In this document: one piece after another, positions 34,158 to 42,986 of the stretch
Layout of the letters: each line of letters opens with the position of its first letter
Numbering within the stretch: position 1 is the first letter of the stretch
Assembly: GCF_002733835.1 (NCBI RefSeq)
Contig: NZ_NVWY01000004.1
Location: 1-64,000, forward strand
Length of the DNA: 64,000 nucleotides
DNA from: Alcanivorax sp.
GTDB taxonomy: Bacteria > Pseudomonadota > Gammaproteobacteria > Pseudomonadales > Alcanivoracaceae
Reading direction: 5' to 3'
Notes under the pieces: generated by a model
What the model saw: only the letters and a program-made list of their open reading frames with translations
Databases searched by the model: none
What the model was told of the DNA's origin: nothing
Program-made: the position numbers and the translations under genes

Positions 34158-36139
34158 TCTGTCTCTCCCTTGCTGTCGGTATCCGTGTGGCTGTCAGCGG
34201 CGGTGAATTCCACCAGCACGGTGCCTTCGCTGACACTGTCGCCAGCGGCGACGGCAAAGCCGTTCACCATGCCGGGTACGGTGGCGCGCAGGGTGTGCTC
34301 CATTTTCATGGCTTCCAGTGTAATCACCGCATCGCCGGCTTCAACGCTATCGCCGGGGGCGGCATGCAGGGCGACAATGGTGCCGCTCATGGGGGCACTG
34401 AAGCCGCCAGCATCCGCATGCCGGGCGGTATCACGGCTGGGGTTCAGGGTGACCGGGTAGGCCTGGCCGCCCACAAACAGCACCACTGTGTGGGTGTTTT
34501 GCCAGGCGAAGCGGGCCGCCAGGCTGTCCGTTCCCCAATGCAGGCTGAAATCTTGCTCGGCGGTGGTCACGGCAAAACTGACAGCGGCCTGGCGGTCACC
34601 GATAGCGGTTTGCTGGCTGTCTTCGCGCACGGTGAATTGTTCCCCGTTTGCTTCCACCCGGGTTTGGCGCAGGCGCTGATTCAGTGGACGCCAGCCATTG
34701 AGGGATTGCCAAGGGGTGTCGCCGGTGGCCTTGTGTGCCTGCAAGCGCGCCGCAGCCAGGGCCAGCAAGGCGGGGTCGACGGCGGTGGCCTCCAGCAAAT
34801 GCGGGCGATGTTCGAGCAAGCGGGTATCCAGCTCGGCCCCGGCGAAAGCCTCGTCGTTGAGCACCCGGCGCAGGAAGGCGGCGTTATGGTGGATGCCTTC
34901 CAGCTCCAGGGCGTCCAGTGCCTGAATCAGTTGTTGCCGGGCGGCGTTGCGGTCCGCGCCATGACAGATCAGCTTGGCGATCATGGGATCGTAGTGCTCG
35001 TCTACCCGGTCGCCCTGTTCGTAGCCAGCATCCACCCGGCTGAGGGAATGGGGCCAACGCAAATGGCGCAGCAAACCGGAGGAGGGCAGAAAGCCCTGTT
35101 CCGGGTTTTCCGCATAGAGACGTACTTCCATGGCGGCGCCGTGGCGCTGAATTTTATCTTGCTGTTTCGGTAGCGGTTCGCCGGCGGCCACGGCCAGTTG
35201 CCAGGCGACCAGATCCTCGCCGGTGATCATTTCGGTGACTGGGTGTTCCACTTGCAGGCGGGTGTTCATTTCCATGAAGTAGAACTGGCCATCCTCGCCG
35301 TAAAGGAATTCGACGGTGCCTGCACCCCGGTAATCAATGGCTTTGGCGGCTTGCACTGCGGCATGGCCGAAGGCGTTGCGGGTGGCTTCATCCAGGCCCG
35401 GCGCCGGCGCTTCTTCGATAATTTTTTGGTGGCGGCGCTGCACGGAACAGTCCCGTTCGAACAGGTGCACGGCGTTGCCGTGATTGTCAGCAAACACCTG
35501 AACTTCCACATGGCGGGCGGTGGGCAGGTAGCGCTCCAGTAGCACTCGGTCGTCGCCAAAGGCGTTGCTTGCTTCGCGGCGAGCGGCGGCCAGGGCTTCA
35601 TCAAATTCCTCGGCACGATTGACTATGCGCATGCCTTTGCCACCGCCGCCGGCGACTGCCTTGATCAGCAGCGGGAAACCGACTTCGCTGGCGGCAGTGG
35701 TCAGCTCGCTGTCGCTGGCGCCTTCTTTATCGAAGCCGGGCAGAACCGGTACGCCACTTTCGGCCATCAATTGGCGGGCGGCGGCCTTGTCGCCCATGAC
35801 TTCGATGGCGCGGGCATTGGGGCCCACAAAGATGATGCCAGCCTGGTCGCAGGCGGCGGCAAAGGCGGTGTTCTCGGACAGAAAACCGTAGCCCGGATGG
35901 ATGGCATCGGCCCCGGTGGCCTGGGCAGCGGCGATTACCTTGTCGATGACCAGATAGCTGTCGCGGGCAGCAGCAGGCCCCAGGCAGACGGCCTGGTCCG
36001 CTTCCATTACGTGGGGCAGGGTGGCATCAGGTTCGGAATAGACTGCCACCGTGGCGATGCCTTGTTGGCGGCAGGTGCGCATGATGCGACGAGCAATTTC
36101 GCCGCGGTTGGCGATCAGGAGTTTTTTTATCTTTGCCAT
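34154..36139 (-). CDS. liuD: Methylcrotonyl-CoA carboxylase alpha (biotin) subunit
   Basis: This 661-aa protein carries an N-terminal biotin carboxylase with ATP-grasp loop (AGGGGKGMRIV). It ends in a biotinyl domain with the biotin-accepting Lys612 in EAMKMEHTL. With LiuB it carboxylates 3-methylcrotonyl-CoA in leucine degradation. I chose the ATG at 36139 (MAKIKKLLIANRGEIA) because it gives the standard N-terminus; an upstream ATG at 36163 adds eight unconserved residues. It is coupled to aacS downstream and separated from liuC by a 257-nt gap with paired heptamer arrays. Geranyl- or propionyl-CoA carboxylase are alternatives made unlikely by context. Confidence 0.93.
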
Positions 36140-36202
36140 AGCGGTGCCTATTATCGGTGGCAATGTTGTTTAGTAGTGTCGTTTGCGTCGCGATCGGGAT
36201 GA

Positions 36203-36353
36203 GTTAAAAGTTCAAAGTTTAAAAGTGCGGCATGGACCGTTATGTTTTTTCAGGCAGTGCCCGCGATGTAAATGGTTTGAGCGCGGAGCACCTAAAACCT
36301 GAATGGGCACACAATCAGCTTCGCGTTTCAACTTTTAACTTTAAACTTGCAAC
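36203..36353. repeat. Paired heptanucleotide arrays between liuC and liuD (GTTNAAA type)
   Basis: Left arm: three GTTNAAA units (36203-36223). Right arm: four inverted units (36326-36353). The arms are complementary over at least two units with one mismatch, and about 100 nt lie between them. This AT-rich array contrasts with the GC-rich surroundings. Confidence 0.72.
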
Positions 36354-36396
36354 TGCCTTTCATCGCGCCGCCAGTGACGCTCCTACGGATAGTGGG

Positions 36397-37170
36397 TCAG
36401 ATCCAATTCGGTTTGCGTTTTTCCAGAAAGGCGCTGAGCCCTTCCTGACCTTCATCGCCGGTACGCAACCGGGCGATGAGAGCGGCGGTATCGCTCAGCA
36501 TGGCGTCATTGATGGGCCCATCACTGACGCGGGCTATCAAGGCGCGGCTTTCCACCTGTGCCAGCGGGCCGCCGCTGAGCAGGGACTGCACCAGTGCATC
36601 AACGGTGCTGTCGAGAGCGTCTTCGCTGACCACCTCGTGGACGATGCCGATCTGCTGTGCGCGGTCAGCGGGGATCACTTCTGCGGTCATGAAATAGCGA
36701 TTGGCTTGCCGCGGACCCATGGCGCGAACCACGTAGGGGCTGATCACAGCCGGTACGATGCCCAGTTTCACTTCACTGAGGCAGAAGCGCGCGTCGTCCG
36801 CTGCCACGGCCATGTCCGCCGCGCAGATCAAGCCCAAGGCACCACCAAAAGCGGCTCCTTGTACGCGAGCAATGACCGGTTTGGTGCATTGATCAATGGC
36901 CTGCATCAGCGTGGCCAGGCGCAGGGCGTCCTGCTGGTTCTGTTGCGCATCCAGCCTGCCCATGGCGCGCATCCAGTTCAGATCTGCACCGGCAGAAAAG
37001 TGCTTGCCGGCGGCCTGCAGTACCACCACGCGCACAGCTTCATCGCTTCCGGCTTTTTCAAAGGCCTCGGTGAGCGAGGCAATGATGGTGTCGTCGAACG
37101 CGTTGCGTTTGTCCGGGTTATCCAGCGTAATCCGGGCAACCGGGCCCTCGATCAAAGTGTTAACGCTCAT
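36397..37170 (-). CDS. liuC: Methylglutaconyl-CoA hydratase
   Basis: This 257-aa crotonase-fold enzyme hydrates 3-methylglutaconyl-CoA to HMG-CoA. The oxyanion-hole segments AAGKHFSAGADLNWMRAMG and VQGAAFGGALGLICAADMA are clear, the DLNWM variant being typical of LiuC. It stands between liuB and liuD, separated from each by a heptamer array. A general enoyl-CoA hydratase is the fallback call. Confidence 0.9.
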   Translation of the reverse strand: MSVNTLIEGPVARITLDNPDKRNAFDDTIIASLTEAFEKAGSDEAVRVVVLQAAGKHFSAGADLNWMRAMGRLDAQQNQQDALRLATLMQAIDQCTKPVIARVQGAAFGGALGLICAADMAVAADDARFCLSEVKLGIVPAVISPYVVRAMGPRQANRYFMTAEVIPADRAQQIGIVHEVVSEDALDSTVDALVQSLLSGGPLAQVESRALIARVSDGPINDAMLSDTAALIARLRTGDEGQEGLSAFLEKRKPNWI

Positions 37171-37187
37171 AGCTTGCTTCCTGTTTT

Positions 37188-37222
37188 GCGTCGTGCGTCA
37201 GGCATCTTGCGTCCAGCGTCCT
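37188..37222. repeat. Heptanucleotide-period array between liuB and liuC (GCRTCNN type)
   Basis: Five units of GCRTCNN in unbroken 7-nt register end 2 nt before the liuB stop codon (37225-37227). They fill most of the 54-nt liuB-liuC gap. Confidence 0.75.
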
Positions 37223-37224
37223 GA

Positions 37225-38832
37225 TCACATCCGGAACACGCCGTAGCGTGTTTCTTCAATCGGTGCGTTAAGGCTGGCGGAAATGGCCAGGCCAAGCACA
37301 TCTCGGGTATCGGCGGGGTCGATGACGCCGTCATCCCAAAGGCGGGCGCTGGCATACCAGGGCTGTGCCATTTCTTCATAGCGTTCGGTCATCTCGGCCT
37401 GGAATTGTCCTGCCTCTTCATCGCTCCATGCCTGGCCCTTTTTCTTCAGCGAGGCCTGTTTCACCTGGGTAAGCACGCTGGCCGCCTGTTCGCCGCCCAT
37501 TACCGAGATGCGGGCGTTGGGCCACATGAACATGAAGCGCGGGTCATAGGCGCGGCCACACATGCCGTAGTTACCGGCACCGAAGCTGCCGCCGGTGATC
37601 ACGGTGAATTTCGGCACGGTGGCACAGGCCACCGCGTTGACCATCTTGGCGCCATGCTTGGCAATGCCTTCGGCTTCGTATTTCTGGCCGACCATGAAAC
37701 CGGTGATGTTCTGGAGGAACAGCAGGGGAATCTTGCGCTGGTTGCACAGCTCGATGAAGTGCGCGCCTTTCTGGGCGGATTCCGAGTACAGCACACCGTC
37801 GTTAGCGAGAATGCCCACCGGGTAGCCGTGGATGCGGGCAAAGCCGCACACCAGGGTGGTGCCGTAACGGGATTTGAATTCGTCCAGCTCCGAGCCATCC
37901 ACCATGCGGGCAATCAACTCACGGGCAGGCATGGGCTGGCGAGTGGTAGTGGGGATCACACCGTACAGCTCCTGCGGGTCGTAGGCCGGGGCTTGCACGG
38001 GCAGGCGCTTTACCTGATCCGGCTTGTGCCAGTTCAGGTGGGCGATGCACTGGCGCGCCAACTCGAAGGCATGGGGTTCGTCTTCGGCCAGGTGGTCCGC
38101 CACACCGGATTGTTCGCAGTGCAGGTTGGCACCGCCCAGGTCTTCGGCAGTGACCACCTCGCCGGTGGCGGCTTTTACCAGTGGCGGCCCGGCCAGAAAG
38201 ATGGTGGCCTGTTCCTTCACCATGATCACTTCGTCGGCCATGGCGGGCACGTAAGCGCCGCCGGCGGTGCAGGAACCGAGTACTACACTGATCTGGGGAA
38301 TGCCACGGGCGGACATGTTGGCCATGTTGAAAAAGATGCGGCCGAAGTGTTCGCGGTCCGGGAATACCTCGTCCTGGCGGGGCAGGTTGGCGCCGCCGGA
38401 ATCCACCAGGTAAATACAGGGCAGGCGGTTTTCCGCCGCGATGGCCTGGGCGCGCAGGTGTTTTTTCACGGTGAGCGGGTAGTAGCTGCCGCCTTTTACG
38501 GTAGGGTCGTTGGCGACGATCATGCATTCCACACCCTGCACCCGGCCGATACCACCGACACAGCCGGCGGCGGGCACGTCTTCGCCGTAGACACCGTCGG
38601 CGGCCAGGGCGGAGATTTCCAGAAACGGCGACCCCGGGTCGAGTAGCAAATTGATGCGCTCGCGCACCGGCAGCTTGCCGCGCTCACGAAGCCGCTGCTC
38701 GGCGGCTTCGCCACCGCCGTGGGCAATGTGATCGAGCTTGTCCTGCAATTGCTGACGCAGCTGCAGGTTGTGTTCCCGGTTGGCCTGGAAGTCCGGGCTG
38801 TTGGGATTGATCTGGCTATTGATCTTGGGCAT
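37225..38832 (-). CDS. liuB: Methylcrotonyl-CoA carboxylase beta subunit
   Basis: This 535-aa carboxyltransferase subunit transfers CO2 from LiuD-biotin to 3-methylcrotonyl-CoA. Diagnostic stretches are the N-terminal [20 protein letters not shown], the acyl-CoA-binding [22 protein letters not shown] region, and the C-terminal [20 protein letters not shown] carboxybiotin-site block. Length is normal for MccB. It lies between the heptamer arrays at 37188 and 38843. Confidence 0.94.
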   Translation of the reverse strand: MPKINSQINPNSPDFQANREHNLQLRQQLQDKLDHIAHGGGEAAEQRLRERGKLPVRERINLLLDPGSPFLEISALAADGVYGEDVPAAGCVGGIGRVQGVECMIVANDPTVKGGSYYPLTVKKHLRAQAIAAENRLPCIYLVDSGGANLPRQDEVFPDREHFGRIFFNMANMSARGIPQISVVLGSCTAGGAYVPAMADEVIMVKEQATIFLAGPPLVKAATGEVVTAEDLGGANLHCEQSGVADHLAEDEPHAFELARQCIAHLNWHKPDQVKRLPVQAPAYDPQELYGVIPTTTRQPMPARELIARMVDGSELDEFKSRYGTTLVCGFARIHGYPVGILANDGVLYSESAQKGAHFIELCNQRKIPLLFLQNITGFMVGQKYEAEGIAKHGAKMVNAVACATVPKFTVITGGSFGAGNYGMCGRAYDPRFMFMWPNARISVMGGEQAASVLTQVKQASLKKKGQAWSDEEAGQFQAEMTERYEEMAQPWYASARLWDDGVIDPADTRDVLGLAISASLNAPIEETRYGVFRM

Positions 38833-38842
38833 GGCAATTGAG

Positions 38843-38924
38843 GTCGGACGTCGGGTGTCTGACGTCGGACGTCCTCTCCAGCGGTAGTGTTGTGTCGTCA
38901 GACGTCAGACTTCAGACGTCTGAC
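38843..38924. repeat. Paired heptanucleotide arrays between liuA and liuB (GTYNGAC type)
   Basis: Left arm: units of GTCNGAC type in register at 38843-38877. Right arm: four units at 38897-38924. The arms form a 29-nt imperfect inverted repeat (38843-38871 with 38896-38924; 24 of 29 paired). The right arm ends 4 nt before the liuA stop codon (38929-38931). Confidence 0.78.
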
Positions 38925-38928
38925 CCCT

Positions 38929-40092
38929 TCAGGCTGTCTCGTTAAACAACTCGCGACCGATCAGCATGCGGCGGATTTCGCTGGTGCCGGCGCCGATTTC
39001 GTAGAGCTTGGCGTCGCGCAGCAGGCGGCCGGTGGGGTATTCGTTGATGTAGCCGTTGCCACCCAGGGTCTGGATCGCTTCCAGGGCCATTTTGGTGGCG
39101 TTCTCGGCGCAGTAGAGAATTACGCCAGCGGCATCCTTGCGGTTGGTTTCACCGCGATCGCAGGCTTTGGCCACGTTGTAGAGGTAGCTGCGGCTGGCGT
39201 TGAGCATCACGTACATGTCGGCGATCTTGCCTTGCATGAGCTGGAATTCGCCGATGGCCTTGCCGAACTGCTTACGCTCGTGGACGTAGGGGACCACTAC
39301 GTCCATACAGGCCTGCATGATGCCGGTGGCGCCGCCGGACAGCACGGTGCGCTCGTAATCCAGGCCACTCATCAGCACCTTGACGCCTTCGCCGACCGTG
39401 CCAAGCACGTTCTCTTCCGGCACGTGGCAGTCTTCGAATACCAGCTCACAGGTGTTCGACCCGCGCATGCCGAGCTTGTCGAGTTTCTGGGCCTGGGAAA
39501 AACCGGCAAAGCCGCGCTCCACGATAAAGGCGGTGATACCGCGTGGGCCGGCGCTGGTGTCAGTCTTGGCGTAGATCACATAGGTGTGGGCATCGGGACC
39601 GTTGGTGATCCACATCTTGTTGCCGTTCAGCACATAGTGGTCGCCTTGCTTGTCGGCCCGTAGCCCCATGCTGACCACGTCGGAACCGGCACCGGGTTCG
39701 CTCATGGCCAGGGCGCCGATATGGTCGCCGCTGACCAGTTTGGGCAGGTATTTCTCGCGCTGGGCATCGTTGCCGTTCAGGTAGATCTGGTTCACGCACA
39801 GGTTGGAGTGGGCGCCGTAGGACAAGCCAATGGAGGCGGAGGCACGGGAGATCTCTTCCATCACCAGGGTGTGGGCCAGATAACCCATATTGGCGCCGCC
39901 GTATTCTTCGCTGACGGTGACGCCCAGTACGCCCAGATCACCGAGCTTCTTCCACATCTCCAGGGGGAACTGGTTGCTCTGGTCCACCTCGGCGGCGATC
40001 GGCGCGATTTCCTTCTGGGCGAAGTGGCGCACGCTGTCACGCAGGGCCACCAGGGTTTCATCCAGATCAAAGTTAAAGCTGCTGTCAAACAT
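38929..40092 (-). CDS. liuA: Isovaleryl-CoA dehydrogenase
   Basis: This 387-aa acyl-CoA dehydrogenase oxidises isovaleryl-CoA to 3-methylcrotonyl-CoA, passing electrons to ETF. The [58 protein letters not shown] and [20 protein letters not shown] stretches are characteristic. The start overlaps the end of liuR by 8 nt, so the regulator and the first enzyme gene are co-translated. Confidence 0.94.
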   Translation of the reverse strand: MFDSSFNFDLDETLVALRDSVRHFAQKEIAPIAAEVDQSNQFPLEMWKKLGDLGVLGVTVSEEYGGANMGYLAHTLVMEEISRASASIGLSYGAHSNLCVNQIYLNGNDAQREKYLPKLVSGDHIGALAMSEPGAGSDVVSMGLRADKQGDHYVLNGNKMWITNGPDAHTYVIYAKTDTSAGPRGITAFIVERGFAGFSQAQKLDKLGMRGSNTCELVFEDCHVPEENVLGTVGEGVKVLMSGLDYERTVLSGGATGIMQACMDVVVPYVHERKQFGKAIGEFQLMQGKIADMYVMLNASRSYLYNVAKACDRGETNRKDAAGVILYCAENATKMALEAIQTLGGNGYINEYPTGRLLRDAKLYEIGAGTSEIRRMLIGRELFNETA

Positions 40093-40483
40093 GGTCAGGT
40101 TTCTCCAAAGCGGTGAGGGCGTCTTCGCAGCGCTGGTCGGCGTCGTCCAGCTCCTGCTGTAGTGCCTGAATATCTCTGAGTTGCTGGTTCAGTTGTTCCC
40201 GGCGTTGCTGAATCTTGTCTTGCAGGGCGAGAAGCTGATTGCGGTTATCGCCGCTGGGCTGATACATCTGAATCAATTCACGGGATTCGGCCAGGGAGAA
40301 CCCCAGCCGTTTGCCGCGCAGGATCAGTTTCAGGGTGACCCGATCAGCCGGTGAATAGACTCGGGTCTGGCCCCGTCGCGCTGGGCTGACCAGCCCCTGG
40401 TCTTCATAGAAGCGAATGGTTCGGGTGGTCACGTCAAATTCCCGGGCCAGTTCGCCGATGCTGTAGGTCTGTTTTTTGCTCAT
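40085..40483 (-). CDS. liuR: MerR-family regulator LiuR
   Basis: This 132-aa MerR-type protein has an N-terminal winged helix ([20 protein letters not shown]) and a C-terminal coiled-coil dimerisation helix (about 80-125). LiuR is the known regulator of leucine/isovalerate catabolism in gammaproteobacteria, and it is the first gene of this operon. No effector-binding cysteines of the metal-sensing MerR kind are present. Its start lies 19 nt from a perfect palindrome, the likely operator. Confidence 0.9.
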   Translation of the reverse strand: MSKKQTYSIGELAREFDVTTRTIRFYEDQGLVSPARRGQTRVYSPADRVTLKLILRGKRLGFSLAESRELIQMYQPSGDNRNQLLALQDKIQQRREQLNQQLRDIQALQQELDDADQRCEDALTALEKPDHV

Positions 40484-40502
40484 GGCGAAATGCTAGGGGA
40501 AG

Positions 40503-40518
40503 TTTACGTTAACGTAAA
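40503..40518. promoter_or_regulatory. Putative LiuR operator
   Basis: TTTACGTTAACGTAAA is a perfect 16-bp palindrome between divergent liuR (start at 40483) and the RND exporter gene (start at 40607). Its form fits LiuR/MerR sites known from gammaproteobacterial leucine genes. Because it lies in a shared promoter gap, it may control both directions. Confidence 0.7.
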
Positions 40519-40606
40519 GTATGAATTTTGGCCTTTTCGGTCCGTGACACGGTGTTTACCTGTGCCTAGACTCCGGGCTCAACGTAAGGGGACAGTGGGA
40601 ATAACA

Positions 40607-42910
40607 ATGAAAGAGACTTGGAGTCGCTGGGTAGTGGCACACCCGGTGTGGGTACTGCTGATTTGTATTGCGCTGTGTGCGGCCATGGCGGCTGGGTTGC
40701 AGAGTTTTCGCAACAACAACGATCCACGCATTTTTTTCACCCAGGAAAATCCGGATTTCAAACGGTTCGTGGCGCTGGAAGACAGTTTTACCGCCAATGA
40801 GGTGGTGTTGTTCGTGGTGCACCCGAAGAGCGATCAGGTGTTTGAAGCGCAAACCCTGGAAGCCATCGAGTCTCTCACCGACGATGCCTGGACACTGCCT
40901 AACTCCACCCGGGTGGACTCCCTGACCAATTTCCAGCATACCGAGGTAGAAGGCGACGAGCTGTATGTGGCGCCGCTGGTGGAAGGTGCCGCACAAATGG
41001 CACCGGACGAGATTGTCCGGGCCCGTGACATTGCCCTGAAAGAGCCGGCGCTGGTGGGGCGGCTGGTCTCTGACCGCGGGCATGTGGCCGGTGTTGTGGC
41101 CACGGTGACCATGGACGAGGGGAACACCGAAGCCCCGGTGATTACCGCAGCCGCCCGCGACATGGCGCAGACCTACCGGGAGCGTTACCCGGATATCGAG
41201 TTTATGGTCACCGGCACGGTGGTGTTTTCCCAGGCCTCGGCCGATGCCACGGAGCAATCCATGGCGACCACCTTGCCACTGGCCTTTGTGGTGATGCTGC
41301 TGTGCTTGTGGCTGATTTTGCGCAGCGGCATGTTTGTGGTGGTGACGGTGATGGTGATCGGCTTCTCCATCGCCTCGGCCATGGGCGTCGCCATGTGGCT
41401 GGGGATCGAGTTTTCCCCCATCGTGGGCATGGCCCCGGCCATGATTCTGACACTGGCCGTGGCGGACTCTGTGCACATCCTTGCCAGTTACCGCCATGAA
41501 TGCCTGGAAGGCAAGGCACGGGCGGCGGCCATGCTGGAAAGCCTGCGTATCAATATGCAGCCGGTGTGGCTGACCAGTTTTACCACTGCAATCGGGTTTG
41601 CGATCCTGAATTTTTCCGAGTCACAGCCGTTCCGTGCGTTAGGGAATGTGGTGTTGATCGGTGTGCTGTTGGCGTTTGTGTTCTCGGTGATTTTGTTGCC
41701 AGCGCTGGTGATGTTGTTGCCGCATCGTATCGAGCCGGGCAAGCAGCGGGATTTCGCGCCGTTGATGGGCGCCCTGGCCAGGCACCTGAGTCGTCACTTC
41801 AAGCCCTGGTTGCTGGGTATGTCGGTGGTCGTGGTGGTGCTTACTGCCGCCATCGGATTGAACCGCATCAATGATGTGTTCAACGAATATTTCGACGAGA
41901 CGTTTGAGGTTCGTCGGGTTAACGATTTTGCCATGAACAACCTGACGGGCATGCATCGTATCGACTATGCGGTGCATTCCGGCGAATCCGGCGGTGCCAT
42001 GGAGCCTGCCTATCTGCAGCATATTGATGATTTGACCGTGTGGCTGGAGCAGCAGGATGAGGTGGTATACGCCACGGCCTACACGGATGTGATCAAGCGA
42101 TTAAACCGAGACATGCACGGCGGCGATCCTGACTGGTACCGCATTCCCGACTCCCGTGAACTGATATCCCAATACACCTTGTTATATGAGCTGTCGCTAC
42201 CCCAGGGGCTGGGGCTGGAGGACCAGCTGGATATCGACAAGGAGCAGGCAAGGGTCATCGTGATGCTGGAGAATATCGGCTCGCACCCGGTGCTGGAATT
42301 CAATGATCGGGTGGAAGCCTGGATGCAGGATAACTGGCCGCAAGCCATGCAGACCAAGGGCACCGGCATGGACATCCTGTTTGGCCGGGTCACCATGCGC
42401 AATATTCAGAGCATGCTCAGCGGCGCGCTGATTGCGTTGGTCAGCGTGTCGGTGCTGCTGGTTATTGCGTTGCGTTCCGTGCGGTACGGCATCCTGTCGC
42501 TATTGCCCAACCTGTTGCCGGCGGCCATGGCCTTCGGGCTGTGGGGGTTGGTGAATGGCGAGATCGGCCTGGCGGTATCCGTGGTGGCCTGTATGACGCT
42601 GGGGATCGTGGTGGATGACACTGTGCATTTCCTGAGTAAATACGTGCGTGCCAAACGTGAATTGGGCCTCAAAACCGAACAAGCGGTGGAGTATGCATTC
42701 CGTACTGTCGGCGTAGCACTGGTGGCCACATCCGTGGTGCTGGTGGCGAATTTTGCCGTCATCGGCACCAGTCATTTTTACCCCAATTCCAGTATGGGGC
42801 AGTTGTCTGCGATCACCATTGCCATGGCCCTGATTGTGGATTTCTTCTTTTTCGTGCCATTACTGGTTGCGCTGGACCGCCGCAAGCGGACCAGAGGCAG
42901 CGTGCAATAG
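40607..42910 (+). CDS. RND/MMPL-family exporter
   Basis: This 767-aa inner-membrane protein has the duplicated RND plan: a single helix near residues 15-30, a large periplasmic loop and a block of five to six helices (about 210-395). A second single helix near 415, another periplasmic loop and a final helix block (about 610-755) follow. It resembles the COG1033 'predicted exporter' and MMPL proteins, which move lipids or hydrophobic compounds. I chose the ATG at 40607; frames open earlier would read through the LiuR palindrome and promoter. It shares its upstream region with liuR, so leucine-linked control is possible. Substrate unknown. Confidence 0.82.
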   Translation: MKETWSRWVVAHPVWVLLICIALCAAMAAGLQSFRNNNDPRIFFTQENPDFKRFVALEDSFTANEVVLFVVHPKSDQVFEAQTLEAIESLTDDAWTLPNSTRVDSLTNFQHTEVEGDELYVAPLVEGAAQMAPDEIVRARDIALKEPALVGRLVSDRGHVAGVVATVTMDEGNTEAPVITAAARDMAQTYRERYPDIEFMVTGTVVFSQASADATEQSMATTLPLAFVVMLLCLWLILRSGMFVVVTVMVIGFSIASAMGVAMWLGIEFSPIVGMAPAMILTLAVADSVHILASYRHECLEGKARAAAMLESLRINMQPVWLTSFTTAIGFAILNFSESQPFRALGNVVLIGVLLAFVFSVILLPALVMLLPHRIEPGKQRDFAPLMGALARHLSRHFKPWLLGMSVVVVVLTAAIGLNRINDVFNEYFDETFEVRRVNDFAMNNLTGMHRIDYAVHSGESGGAMEPAYLQHIDDLTVWLEQQDEVVYATAYTDVIKRLNRDMHGGDPDWYRIPDSRELISQYTLLYELSLPQGLGLEDQLDIDKEQARVIVMLENIGSHPVLEFNDRVEAWMQDNWPQAMQTKGTGMDILFGRVTMRNIQSMLSGALIALVSVSVLLVIALRSVRYGILSLLPNLLPAAMAFGLWGLVNGEIGLAVSVVACMTLGIVVDDTVHFLSKYVRAKRELGLKTEQAVEYAFRTVGVALVATSVVLVANFAVIGTSHFYPNSSMGQLSAITIAMALIVDFFFFVPLLVALDRRKRTRGSVQ

Positions 42911-42986
42911 GCTCTAGCCAGTCTGATGAGGCGGTGTTAACGTAGCGCGAAACCGGGTAAATCCAGTTTCTGCGGAACAAAATACA

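Noticed and set aside
37405-38646. 413-codon open frame antisense to liuB
   Set aside because: liuB is unmistakable on the other strand. The antisense product is a His/Gly/Val-rich mirror sequence with no ribosome-binding site.
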